Source: Rhodospirillales bacterium
Lineage (GTDB): Bacteria; Pseudomonadota; Alphaproteobacteria; Rhodospirillales; Casp-alpha2
Length of the DNA: 16,216 bases
Direction: 5' to 3'
Assembly (NCBI GenBank): GCA_028282185.1
Contig: JANQIJ010000315.1
Span: 1 to 16,216 of the forward strand
Translations under genes and position numbers: made by a program
Notes under the pieces: generated by a model
What the model saw: only the letters and a program-made list of their open reading frames with translations
Told to the model about the DNA's origin: nothing
Databases searched by the model: none
In this document: one piece after another, positions 1 to 7,085 of the stretch
How positions within the stretch are numbered: position 1 is the stretch's first letter
Layout: each line of letters begins with the position of its first letter

Positions 1-1
1 A

Positions 2-526
2 CTGCTGGGCGAGACGGGACTTCTAAGTTGGGTCGCCCGCAGGCTCGATCCCGCGGGGCCAGAGTTCTGGGCCATGGTCTTCATCGGCGAGACGGTGACC
101 GACACCTTCGCTCTGAAGGCGCTCAAGACCGCGCGGGGCGGGGGCGCGGCGCTGTGCCCCGTGGCGCGCCAGGTGCTGGACCTGCACCACCGGGACGAGG
201 CCCGGCACATCTCCGCCGCCCGCGTGTTCTTGTCCAACCGGCTTTCGGGCATGACGGCCCTGCGCCGGGCGGGCTTCGCCCGGGTGCTGCGGTTCCTCCT
301 CAAACGGTTTTTGGATGCGACGCTTTATCCCACGGTGCCGAGCCTGGCCGCCGCCGGTTTTGACGAACCGGCGGCCTTGGCCGCCGATATCCGCCGCTGT
401 CCCAAACGCCGGGCCCTGGCCCGGGACTGCGCCCGGCCGGCGCTTGATCTATTGGCGCGGGACGGCCTGGTCCAGCCGGGCCGCATTCACGCGGGCCAAG
501 CACAGACGGGGGAGGCAAAGCCATGA
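2..526 (+). CDS. AurF-like diiron oxygenase, C-terminal part (5' truncated by window edge)
   Basis: The reading frame is open from the first bases of the window, so the start codon lies upstream; 174 residues are visible. Fragment residues 62-69 read HHRDEARH, which contains the H-x3-E-x2-H pattern of the last metal-binding helix in AurF-type (p-aminobenzoate N-oxygenase family) diiron proteins. A glutamate at fragment position 30 (FIGETVTD) lies upstream, about where another metal ligand is expected. Such proteins use O2 at a non-heme diiron site to oxidise amines or carbon centres; the substrate here cannot be deduced. The last 60 or so residues are Arg/Ala-rich and carry no recognisable motif. 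The stop codon overlaps the next start (ATGA, 523-526), so the gene is probably translationally coupled to the lipoyl synthase gene. Another ferritin-like diiron family is possible. The family call is fairly secure, the function unknown. Confidence 0.72.
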   Translation: MLGETGLLSWVARRLDPAGPEFWAMVFIGETVTDTFALKALKTARGGGAALCPVARQVLDLHHRDEARHISAARVFLSNRLSGMTALRRAGFARVLRFLLKRFLDATLYPTVPSLAAAGFDEPAALAADIRRCPKRRALARDCARPALDLLARDGLVQPGRIHAGQAQTGEAKP

Positions 527-1551
527 CCTGGTTCGACAAAGTCATCGAGATCGAGGAACTGGAGGACGCGCCCTTCGACGCCTCGCTGGTCGCCCGCATG
601 GAGGGCCTCTCGCGCGCGGCGACGGACCGTCCCATCCGGTTCTCGACGCCCACCTTCAAGGATTATACGTCCTCGGAATTGAAGGGCTGCGCCAAGAATT
701 CCTTTCCGGCGTTTTCCATCACCGCGGGCGCCTGCGCGCTTAACTGCGACCATTGCCAGGCGAAAATCCTGGAGCCCATGATCCCCGCCACCTCGCCGGA
801 GATGCTGGAACGAAAGGTCCGCGACCTGGTCATGCTGCAGGACCTTCAGGGGTTCCTGCTGTCCGGCGGGTCCAACCGGAAAAACGAAATCCCCTACGAA
901 CGGTTCTATCCCGTGGTCGAGAAGCTGAAGCGGGACTTCCCCCATTTGCGCATCGCCGTCCACTCGGCGCTCATGGACGAAGGCCGGGCCAAGGCCATGG
1001 AAAGCGCCGGCGTCGATACGGTGATGATGGACGTGATCGGGGCGCAAGACACCATTCGGGACGTCTATCACCTGGACCGCCCGGTGGAGGATTTCGAGGC
1101 GACCCTGGCGGCGCTTTGTTCCACCGACATGGACGTGGTGCCGCATATCGTCATCGGCCTGCATTACGGCAAAATCCTGGGCGAGGCCAACGCCCTGGAT
1201 ATCTGTTCCCGCCACGGCATCCATGCCTTGGTCCTGGTCGTGATCATGCCCTATTTCACCAAGGCGGGCATGTACGAGGCGACGGAGCCCACGGCCGTGG
1301 GCGAAATTTTCGTGGAAGCCCGCGATCGCCTTTCCGACCGCCAGGTCTTGCTCGGCTGCGCCCGGCCCGCCGGCATGGCCCGGCGGGTGATCGACGGCTA
1401 CGCGGTCATGGCGGGCCTGGGCGGCATCGCCTTCCCGGCGGACGGCATGGTGGCCCTGGCGGAGACCATCGGCCGCCCCGCCGACCAGGCCCATGCCTGC
1501 TGTTCCGTGAAACTGGGGGGGGAGGGTGCGCAAGCGCCCTGTGCCGCATGA
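523..1551 (+). CDS. lipS1: LipS1-like radical SAM lipoyl synthase component
   Basis: This 342-residue protein carries the radical SAM motif CX3CX2C at C71, C75 and C78, followed by a glycine-rich SAM segment (LLSGGSNRK, about 112-120). An extra cysteine lies just upstream (C56, in LKGC) and a CC pair lies near the C-terminus (C326, C327); these could ligate an auxiliary Fe-S cluster that serves as sulfur donor. LipS1 and LipS2 together replace LipA: octanoyl groups on a carrier protein receive sulfur at C6 and C8. The start is clear, with GGAGG at 511-515 seven bases before the ATG. The gene overlaps its neighbours by ATGA at both ends. The assignment rests on motifs plus the order radical SAM - GGR-like flavoprotein - radical SAM - ligase, which matches lipoate gene sets known beside shdr genes. 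Which of the two proteins is S1 or S2 is less certain than their joint role. Confidence 0.8.
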   Translation: MTWFDKVIEIEELEDAPFDASLVARMEGLSRAATDRPIRFSTPTFKDYTSSELKGCAKNSFPAFSITAGACALNCDHCQAKILEPMIPATSPEMLERKVRDLVMLQDLQGFLLSGGSNRKNEIPYERFYPVVEKLKRDFPHLRIAVHSALMDEGRAKAMESAGVDTVMMDVIGAQDTIRDVYHLDRPVEDFEATLAALCSTDMDVVPHIVIGLHYGKILGEANALDICSRHGIHALVLVVIMPYFTKAGMYEATEPTAVGEIFVEARDRLSDRQVLLGCARPAGMARRVIDGYAVMAGLGGIAFPADGMVALAETIGRPADQAHACCSVKLGGEGAQAPCAA

Positions 1552-2621
1552 CGCAGCCCGCCACCATCGATGTCCTGGTCATCGGCTTGGGCCCCGCGGG
1601 CGCCCGCGCCGCGGCCAAGGCCGCGGAGGCGGGCCGTACCGTCGTTGCCCTCGACCGGCGCGGTAGGGCGGGTTTTCCGGTGCAATGTGCCGAGTTCGTG
1701 CCCGCGCTCTTGGATCAGGAACTGGCCGATCTGAACACCGTCACCCTGCAGCGCATCGACGAGATGATCACCTATGTGGAAGACGGCGGGCCGGACCTGA
1801 AACCGCGGTTTCCGGGGCGGATGATCTCGCGCCAGGCCTTCGACGAGGCCCTGGTCGCCCGCGCCGTGGACGCCGGCGCCGAGTGCCGGTTCGGCCAGAT
1901 GGTCGAGGGGATTTCCGAAGACGGCACGGTCATCCTGTCCAATGGCGACAAGCTTCGGGCCCGCGTCCTCATCGGCGCCGACGGGCCCCGCTCCCGCGTT
2001 GGCCGCGCCGTGGGCCGCGAAAACCAAGACGTCGTCGAAACCCGCCAGATCACCGTGGCCCTCAACACGGCGCATAAGGCGACGGATATTTTCCTAAGCG
2101 CCGATATCCCTGGCGGCTACGGCTGGCTGTTTCCCAAGGGCGATCTGGCGAACCTGGGCGTCGGTGTGGCGCCGGAATTCAAGGACCGCCTGAAGCCTTT
2201 GGTCGCCCGCCTGCACCGGGTCCTCAAACGCGAGGGCCGTGTCGGCGGGGACGTATTGGGCCATACGGGCGGGCCGATTCCCGTGGGCGGCATGCTGGAC
2301 CCGGTGGGCTGGCTCGGCGGCACGGTGGTGTTGCTGGCGGGGGACGCGGCGGGCCTGGCCAATCCGGTAACGGGTGCCGGCATTTCTTCGGCGGCGATTT
2401 CCGGCGGCCTGGCGGGCGAGGCGGCGGCGCGCTATCTGGCCGGCGACCATGAGGCCGGGGACCATTACCGGGAAGAATTGGAAGACCTGTTCAAGCCGGC
2501 CTTGGACCGGGCCTTGAAACGGCGCCGGGAATTGCTGGCGCAATTCGATCAGGGCGACACACCGGGGGCCGAGGATTTGCGTCGGGGATGGATCGCCTAT
2601 CCGGAATACTGGGCGGCCTAG
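1548..2621 (+). CDS. lipT: LipT-like FAD-dependent oxidoreductase (geranylgeranyl reductase family)
   Basis: The 357-residue product begins with a Rossmann FAD-binding fold, VIGLGPAG at residues 11-18 (GxGxxG). It has the FPVQCAEF segment (C47) typical of geranylgeranyl-reductase-like flavoproteins, an IGADGPRSRVGR motif in the middle, and a second FAD motif, LLAGDAAGLANPVTGAG, in the C-terminal half. LipT has been proposed to deliver electrons to the LipS1/LipS2 radical SAM enzymes; this is inference from genomic association. The frame is open much further upstream, but that stretch lies antiphase inside lipS1. The start at 1548 overlaps the lipS1 stop (ATGA) and places the Rossmann motif at the normal distance from the N-terminus. 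No good ribosome site precedes it, so translation probably depends on coupling to lipS1. No membrane segment is evident, so a cytoplasmic protein is expected. Confidence 0.78.
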   Translation: MTQPATIDVLVIGLGPAGARAAAKAAEAGRTVVALDRRGRAGFPVQCAEFVPALLDQELADLNTVTLQRIDEMITYVEDGGPDLKPRFPGRMISRQAFDEALVARAVDAGAECRFGQMVEGISEDGTVILSNGDKLRARVLIGADGPRSRVGRAVGRENQDVVETRQITVALNTAHKATDIFLSADIPGGYGWLFPKGDLANLGVGVAPEFKDRLKPLVARLHRVLKREGRVGGDVLGHTGGPIPVGGMLDPVGWLGGTVVLLAGDAAGLANPVTGAGISSAAISGGLAGEAAARYLAGDHEAGDHYREELEDLFKPALDRALKRRRELLAQFDQGDTPGAEDLRRGWIAYPEYWAA

Positions 2622-2659
2622 GGCGGCGGGACAGAGAAAACAAGGGGACGGAGCGCGGA

Positions 2660-3919
2660 ATGACCTGTTTGAAACCTGAAAACGCGGCACCGGGCGAGAC
2701 CGGAAAAGGCGGGCGCGACTTCAACGCGTTCCAGGACATGGCGCCCCGGGCCCCGGAAGAGGCACCCCGGGAAACCCGCAACGGTGCGCGGGTAAAAACC
2801 AACGACGTGGCGCCCGAAGGGGTCTACAAGCCCAATTACAACATTCTGACGCCGCATATGCGGTCGCCCGACTACGTGCAGATGTCGACGGCGGCGGCGA
2901 TCACGCTGGGCATCATGCAGGGCAGGATGCATCGCTGCGCGTGTACGCGGTGTCTCAATTTGCTGCTGACCTATCCGGAAGGCTGCCGCGCCAACTGCGC
3001 CTATTGCGGCCTGGCCCGCCACCGGGAACACGAGCGCGACTACGCCGACCGCAACTTCATCCGGGTCGACTGGCCCGCCGTGCCCATGGCGCAAGTGGCC
3101 GACATCGTCGCCAAGGATGGGGCCAAGTCGCCGTTCCACCGCATGTGCATTTCCATGATCACCCATCCCAGATCGGACGAGGACACGGTCCAGGTCCTGA
3201 AGACCTGGACCGACCGGGTTTCGCCCGACGACATTCCCATCTCGATCCTGTCCAACCCGACGACCATGACGCGCGACGATGTAAAGCGCCTGCACGAGAT
3301 GGGATCGGACATCTTCACCGTGGCCCTGGACGCGGCGACGCCGGACCTGTTCGACCGGACGCGGGGGAAGGGCGTTCAATCGCCGCATTCCTGGAAGAAA
3401 TACTGGGAAATCCTGGAAGACGCGAAGGATATCTTCGGGCCGCAGAAGTTCGGCGCCCACATCATCGTCGGCATGGGCGAGACGGAACACGACATCCTGA
3501 CGCTGGTGCAGCGCCTGGTGGACATGGGCGGGCACAGCCATATGTTCTGCTTCTTCCCGGAAAAGGGATCGCTGATGGATCACCTGCCGGCGACGCCGCG
3601 CGATCAATGGCGCCGGGTGCAATTGGGCCGCTACCTGATCGACTACTGCGGGGCGCGGGTCGATCAGATGACCTTCGACGAGGAAGGCCGGGTGTCCGAT
3701 TTCGGCCTGCCCCGGGCCGAGCTGGACACGGTGATCGACGCCGGCATCGCCTTCAGGACGTCGGGCTGTCCCGGCAAGTTCGCGGAAGACATCTCCGCCT
3801 GCGACCGGCCTTACGGCGATTCGCCGCCTTCCAACATCGCCAGTTTCCCGTTTCAGCCCAATGGCCACGATTTGCGCAAAATCAGGGGTCAATTGGGCAT
3901 GCCGAAAGTGAAGGCCTAG
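2660..3919 (+). CDS. lipS2: LipS2-like (BioB-like) radical SAM lipoyl synthase component
   Basis: This 419-residue protein has two adjacent cysteine groups: CACTRC (C93, C95, C98), which looks like an auxiliary cluster site, and CX3CX2C (C109, C113, C116) in CRANCAYCGLAR, the radical SAM motif in biotin-synthase-like form. The auxiliary-then-radical-SAM arrangement resembles LipA, consistent with sulfur insertion into octanoyl chains. Downstream, HIIVGMGETEHD is a typical BioB-family strand-loop. Two more cysteines lie near the C-terminus (SGCPGKF, ISACDRP). About 55 residues at the N-terminus are polar and low in complexity, unlike BioB. The frame is open from 2588, but the ATG at 2660 has GGAG six bases upstream and avoids a long overlap with lipT. 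The homologous pair TK2109/TK2248 of Thermococcus kodakarensis has demonstrated lipoyl synthase activity. The S2 label is likely rather than certain. Confidence 0.8.
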   Translation: MTCLKPENAAPGETGKGGRDFNAFQDMAPRAPEEAPRETRNGARVKTNDVAPEGVYKPNYNILTPHMRSPDYVQMSTAAAITLGIMQGRMHRCACTRCLNLLLTYPEGCRANCAYCGLARHREHERDYADRNFIRVDWPAVPMAQVADIVAKDGAKSPFHRMCISMITHPRSDEDTVQVLKTWTDRVSPDDIPISILSNPTTMTRDDVKRLHEMGSDIFTVALDAATPDLFDRTRGKGVQSPHSWKKYWEILEDAKDIFGPQKFGAHIIVGMGETEHDILTLVQRLVDMGGHSHMFCFFPEKGSLMDHLPATPRDQWRRVQLGRYLIDYCGARVDQMTFDEEGRVSDFGLPRAELDTVIDAGIAFRTSGCPGKFAEDISACDRPYGDSPPSNIASFPFQPNGHDLRKIRGQLGMPKVKA

Positions 3920-3928
3920 ACCGAGAAA

Positions 3929-5008
3929 GTGACCGATACGACCAAGAGGCGGCCCTTTCGCGTCATCGACACCGGCTTGCGCGGGGGCCGGGCCAACATC
4001 GCCTTCGACCAGGCGCTGATCGACGCGCGTTTGGACGACGCCATCCCGGACACCATCCGCTTTTTGCGGTTCACGCCCTCGGCCCTGGTGGGCCGGCATC
4101 AGGACCTGTCCAAGGAAATCAAGGTCGACCATTGCCGGGGGGAAGGCATCGAACTGGTCCGAAGGATCACCGGCGGGGGCGCCATCTTTTTCGACGAGGG
4201 CCAACTGGGCTGGGAATTGGTGTTCAAGCGGGCCCACCTGCCGTTCACGAATCTGGGCGAGGCGGCATCGGAAATCTGCCGGGCGGCGGCAGCGGGCCTG
4301 CAAAAACTGGGCGTCGATGCGAAATATCGCCCCCGCAACGACATCGAGGTGGACGGCCGCAAGATTTGCGGCACCGGCGGGTTTTTCGAGGGCGACGTTC
4401 TGTTCTATCAAGGCACGCTGCTGATCACCGTGGATCCGGCGCGCATGATGGCGGCCCTGAACGTGCCCGAGGCCAAGCTGAAGAAACGCCGGCTGGACGA
4501 TCCGGCGCAGCGGGTGACGACCCTAAGCGTGCTCTTGGGCGACGCCCTGCCGGACTTGGCCGACATTCAGGCCGCCCTGGTTGCCGGGTTCGCGGAAAAC
4601 CTGGGGCTCATGTGCGCGCCGGGCGAGGTTTCCGCGCGGGAAGAAGAATTGGCCCGGGCCCGCTTCCATGAAGAGATCGGCCGGGAATCTTATGTTTTCG
4701 GCATCGACGCGCCGGACCGAGTGGGTGAGATGCACGCGGGCAGCCATACGGGCGCCGGCGGCACGGTGACGGCCTATGTCAGGCTTGAGGGGCCCGGGTC
4801 GGACCGGCTGCGCGAGGTCCTGTTCACGGGGGATTTCTTTATTACCCCGCCGCGTTCGGTGTTCGATCTGGAATCCGGGCTGCGGGGCGTGAAGATCGAC
4901 GACGCGCCGGATGCCATCGAGCGGTTTTTCGAGACGGCCAAAATCGATGCCATCACGCTGCGGCCCGCTGATTTCATCCAGGCCCTGGCGCAAGCGGTGG
5001 AGGCGTAA
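3929..5008 (+). CDS. slpl(AB): sLpl(AB)-type lipoate:protein ligase
   Basis: This 359-residue protein has the lipoate ligase signature RRITGGGAIFFDEGQLGW (residues 78-95). The catalytic-lysine segment follows, RNDIEVDGRKICGTGG, in which K145 is the expected lysine. The C-terminal region (from about 220) matches the accessory domain of bipartite ligases, so LplA and LplB parts are fused in one chain. The family attaches lipoate or octanoate via an adenylate to a lysine of an acceptor. Here the acceptor is most likely LbpA, encoded in the downstream operon. The start is a GTG nine bases after the lipS2 stop, with only a weak purine tract before it. No in-frame ATG lies near the N-terminus, and the conserved N-terminal strand (VIDTGLRGGRANIAFDQAL) begins a few residues later. 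It ends four bases before the next gene. Confidence 0.87.
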   Translation: MTDTTKRRPFRVIDTGLRGGRANIAFDQALIDARLDDAIPDTIRFLRFTPSALVGRHQDLSKEIKVDHCRGEGIELVRRITGGGAIFFDEGQLGWELVFKRAHLPFTNLGEAASEICRAAAAGLQKLGVDAKYRPRNDIEVDGRKICGTGGFFEGDVLFYQGTLLITVDPARMMAALNVPEAKLKKRRLDDPAQRVTTLSVLLGDALPDLADIQAALVAGFAENLGLMCAPGEVSAREEELARARFHEEIGRESYVFGIDAPDRVGEMHAGSHTGAGGTVTAYVRLEGPGSDRLREVLFTGDFFITPPRSVFDLESGLRGVKIDDAPDAIERFFETAKIDAITLRPADFIQALAQAVEA

Positions 5009-5012
5009 ATCG

Positions 5013-5726
5013 ATGGTCGCACCCACGCGCTCGCTCTATGTGATCCAGCACACGGACAGTGAGCATCTGGGCCTGGTGGAAGACCATCTGGAAGGGCGCA
5101 ACATCCGCTTTACCTATATGCGGCCGCACGCCACGGCGGGACAATTGCCGGCGACGGTGAAATATACGGACGGGGTGATCCTGTTGGGCGGCGGGCCCTG
5201 GGGGGCGGGGGGCGCGCGCGACGTGCCGACCCTGACCGAGGAGGTCAAGCTGGTCAAGGACGCCATGCTGGTCGGCGCGCCGGTGGTCGGTTTCGGCCTG
5301 GGGGCGCAGATCCTGGCGCTCGCCTCCGGTGGCCGGGTGGAAACGGCGCCCCTGGATTTCCGCCTGATCCAGGCGACGCGGACGGGGGACGACGTCCTGA
5401 ACGGCTTCATGCCCGATACCTTTCCCATGGCGATCTATATGCGGGACCGTCCCCAACCCCCGCCCCATGCGGACATCCTGGCAGTGGACGCAACCGGTCA
5501 GCCGGTGATTTTTCAGCCCGCCCCCAATTGCATCGGTTTCCTGGGCCATCCGGGGTTCAAGCAGGCCATGGGAGAGGACTTGATCATGGAGTTCGAGGAA
5601 GGGCCCGAGGCCCCCGCCGAGACCCTGGCCGCGGTCCGCGCGAGCCAAGGGGCGATCGAGGACGCCCTGGTGCCCCTGATGACGGGGCTGATCCAAATCA
5701 CCGGCTGGATGGATGCATCGGCATGA
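5013..5726 (+). CDS. class-I glutamine amidotransferase-like protein lacking the catalytic cysteine
   Basis: The 237-residue product has a class-I GATase (flavodoxin-like) fold signature: GVILLGGGPWGAGG (residues 54-67), an acidic PTLTEEV stretch, and the nucleophile elbow VVGFGLGAQILALASGG (residues 91-107). At the position of the usual GxCxGxQ cysteine there is G95. The His-x-Glu part of the triad is also altered: H179 is followed by PG, not PE. Glutamine hydrolysis is therefore unlikely, and the protein may act as a scaffold, a regulator or a ligand-binding partner. The start at 5013 is supported by GGAGG at 4999-5003 inside the ligase gene. It lies four bases after slpl(AB), so it belongs to the lipoate operon, of which it is the last gene. 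Its function is unknown; association with lipoate assembly is inferred from position only. Confidence 0.75.
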   Translation: MVAPTRSLYVIQHTDSEHLGLVEDHLEGRNIRFTYMRPHATAGQLPATVKYTDGVILLGGGPWGAGGARDVPTLTEEVKLVKDAMLVGAPVVGFGLGAQILALASGGRVETAPLDFRLIQATRTGDDVLNGFMPDTFPMAIYMRDRPQPPPHADILAVDATGQPVIFQPAPNCIGFLGHPGFKQAMGEDLIMEFEEGPEAPAETLAAVRASQGAIEDALVPLMTGLIQITGWMDASA

Positions 5727-5892
5727 CGGGGGCCGGTCCCGTTCGCCTTGGGGAAAAACCCCACGGCGCATCGGGTTGTAACATATTCGGTTTTTATATA
5801 TTGTGAGAACAACAACAATGAACCAAGACCCGCGAGGCGCCTTCAAGAGCGGCCGAGAACGGGCGGCAAAAAAACATCGTCGGAGGCATCGC
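5727..5892 (+). other. intergenic region between lipoate block and sHdr operon
   Basis: No convincing gene is seen here. A short hairpin, TGGGG-AAAAA-CCCCA (5749-5763), could weakly terminate the lipoate operon, but no T-run follows it. It is followed by an abrupt AT-rich stretch (about 5774-5820) holding a candidate promoter, then a leader of roughly 80 bases ending in a strong ribosome site for the DsrE-like gene. An ATG at 5818 is in frame with that gene, but the extra peptide would be short and very basic, and it lacks a ribosome site. Confidence 0.6.
5776..5802 (+). promoter_or_regulatory. candidate promoter of the sHdr operon with ATATTC half-site
   Basis: TTGTAA (5776-5781) and TATATT (5797-5802) are separated by 15 bases, a little short for a sigma-70 promoter. 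They lie in the only AT-rich patch of the region, about 90 bases before the DsrE-like gene. The spacer contains ATATTC (5783-5788), the half-site that also forms the perfect palindrome upstream of soxX. An opposing half is only loosely present (ACATAT against ATATTGT). This suggests, without proving, shared control by an ArsR-type repressor. Confidence 0.42.
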
Positions 5893-5895
5893 GTG
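5881..5895 (+). promoter_or_regulatory. ribosome binding site fixing the GTG start of the DsrE-like gene
   Basis: GGAGG at 5882-5886 is followed by six bases and then GTG at 5893. This near-ideal site decides the start in favour of GTG over an upstream in-frame ATG at 5818 that has none. Confidence 0.75.
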
Positions 5896-6273
5896 GCAGA
5901 AAAACTCGTCATTATCATGGTCAATTCGGACCCCAAGAACGGGGAGGAATTGGGCGCGCCGTTTTTTCAGGCAACCGTGGCGGCGGCCATGGATTACGAG
6001 GTCGAGGTCGTCTGCACGGCGACATCCGGCCGGCTCATGAAAAAGGGCGAGGCCGAAAAGCTGGTCGTCAAGGACGGCTCGCCCAAGTCGGTCTACGACT
6101 TCATCAAGGACGCGCACGACGCCGGGGTGAAGTTCTATTGCTGCTCGCCCAACCTGGACCTGTTCGACATGACGGAAGACGACCTGATCCCCGAATGCGA
6201 GGGCATCGTCGGCGGCGCCTACGTCATCGAACAGGTCATGGAAGACGACGACACCCGCGTACTCACCTATTAG
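5893..6273 (+). CDS. dsrE3C: DsrE3C-like sulfurtransferase
   Basis: From the GTG start the protein has 126 residues, normal for the DsrE/F family. It opens with the family's first strand (KLVIIMVNSDPKNG) and contains EVEVVCTATSGRLM (C41) and the adjacent cysteine pair FYCCSPN at C83-C84. Position and spacing agree with the active cysteines described for DsrE3C of Hyphomicrobium denitrificans, where DsrE3C works with TusA and a rhodanese to carry sulfane sulfur to the sHdr system; this comparison is from memory. It is the first gene after the promoter region and lies 14 bases before shdrC1, the expected position for the sulfur-delivery protein of the operon. No tusA or rhodanese gene is seen in the window. 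A cytoplasmic soluble protein is expected. The DsrE family is certain; the 3C subtype is likely. Confidence 0.82.
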   Translation: MAEKLVIIMVNSDPKNGEELGAPFFQATVAAAMDYEVEVVCTATSGRLMKKGEAEKLVVKDGSPKSVYDFIKDAHDAGVKFYCCSPNLDLFDMTEDDLIPECEGIVGGAYVIEQVMEDDDTRVLTY

Positions 6274-6287
6274 ATCGGGGCCACGAC

Positions 6288-7049
6288 ATGCATTCTTCAG
6301 CGACCCGCGTTCAGGAACACATCGGCGATCCCGTTTCCGACGCGCCGCCCCTGGACCGCGACGACCTGGAAGAGGTCTTTCAGGACATTCAGGCGGATAT
6401 CCGCTTCGACCACGAACTGAACGGCTGCCTCAACTGCGGCATCTGCACGGCGACCTGCCCGGCGGCCCATTACTACGATTTCTCCCCCCGAGAGATCGTG
6501 CAGCTGCTCTGGACCGAGAACCTGGAAGGCATCTACGACGCCATGCAGGAAAAAATCTGGTCCTGCGCCCAGTGCTACACCTGCGCCGCGCGATGTCCCT
6601 TCGGCAATTCGCCGGGCGGCCTGGTGATGATCATGCGGGAAGTGGCCATCAAGCACGGCATGCAGTCGGCCAAGGACGTTCTGCGGCCGTTCTCGCGGGT
6701 CATGCTGAAACTGATTTCCACCGGCAACCAGTTGTCGCCGGACATGATCAAGCCGGACCATTTCGCCGATTGGGGGCCGAACATCGCCAAGGTCGACGCG
6801 CCCCTGAAGCTGCTGCGCCAGGCGATCCCCATGCCGACCCTGAATACCCTAGAAACGGCCTGGGAAGTGAACCTCAAGACCTCGATCGAGCTTTACACCA
6901 TTTGGGAAATGACCGGCGTTCTCGATCAGTTGGAAACCATCGACGAGAACCTGTTCGACGTGATCTCGGACATCATGGACGAGAAGCGCGAAGACTATGA
7001 AGACTGGTTGGAAGATCAGGAAGACGAAGACGATGATGAGGACGATTGA
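6288..7049 (+). CDS. shdrC1: sHdr complex iron-sulfur subunit sHdrC1
   Basis: This 253-residue protein has two ferredoxin-type [4Fe-4S] motifs, CX2CX2CX3CP at C47-C57 (CLNCGICTATCP) and at C93-C103 (CAQCYTCAARCP), as in HdrC subunits. It would pass electrons between sHdrA flavin and sHdrB cysteine-rich sites during oxidation of carrier-bound sulfane sulfur in the cytoplasm. The frame is open far upstream, but the ATG at 6288 follows the dsrE3C stop by 14 bases and gives a normal family length; the ribosome site (GGGG) is weak. The last 26 or so residues are extremely acidic and end in an almost unbroken Asp/Glu run (EDEDDDEDD), an unusual addition that may mediate subunit or partner contact. 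The gene order C1-B1-A-hyp-C2-B2 is that of type I sHdr clusters. Confidence 0.9.
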   Translation: MHSSATRVQEHIGDPVSDAPPLDRDDLEEVFQDIQADIRFDHELNGCLNCGICTATCPAAHYYDFSPREIVQLLWTENLEGIYDAMQEKIWSCAQCYTCAARCPFGNSPGGLVMIMREVAIKHGMQSAKDVLRPFSRVMLKLISTGNQLSPDMIKPDHFADWGPNIAKVDAPLKLLRQAIPMPTLNTLETAWEVNLKTSIELYTIWEMTGVLDQLETIDENLFDVISDIMDEKREDYEDWLEDQEDEDDDEDD

Positions 7050-7085
7050 TGCCCCCCGTGGGTATCTCACGACGGAGAGACGGAC

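Noticed and set aside
753..1547. In-frame upstream extension of the lipT reading frame
   Set aside because: It lies antiphase within lipS1, is Pro/Arg/Gly-rich, and the Rossmann motif starts correctly from the ATG at 1548.
2618..4411. Long antisense open frame (about 597 codons) opposite lipS2 and slpl(AB)
   Set aside because: It runs across two real genes and reads as a low-complexity His/Gln/Arg/Gly-rich composition shadow without a domain.
5749..5763. TGGGG-AAAAA-CCCCA as a true intrinsic terminator
   Set aside because: The stem is only five pairs and no T-run follows; kept only as a remark in the intergenic entry.
5818..5892. Alternative ATG start adding 25 basic residues to the DsrE-like protein
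   Set aside because: There is no ribosome site before it, whereas GGAGG precedes the GTG at 5893, which also places the cysteine pair at 83-84.
5748..6287. In-frame upstream extension of shdrC1
   Set aside because: It overlaps dsrE3C in another frame and reads as Arg/Gly-rich shadow; the ATG at 6288 gives the normal family length.
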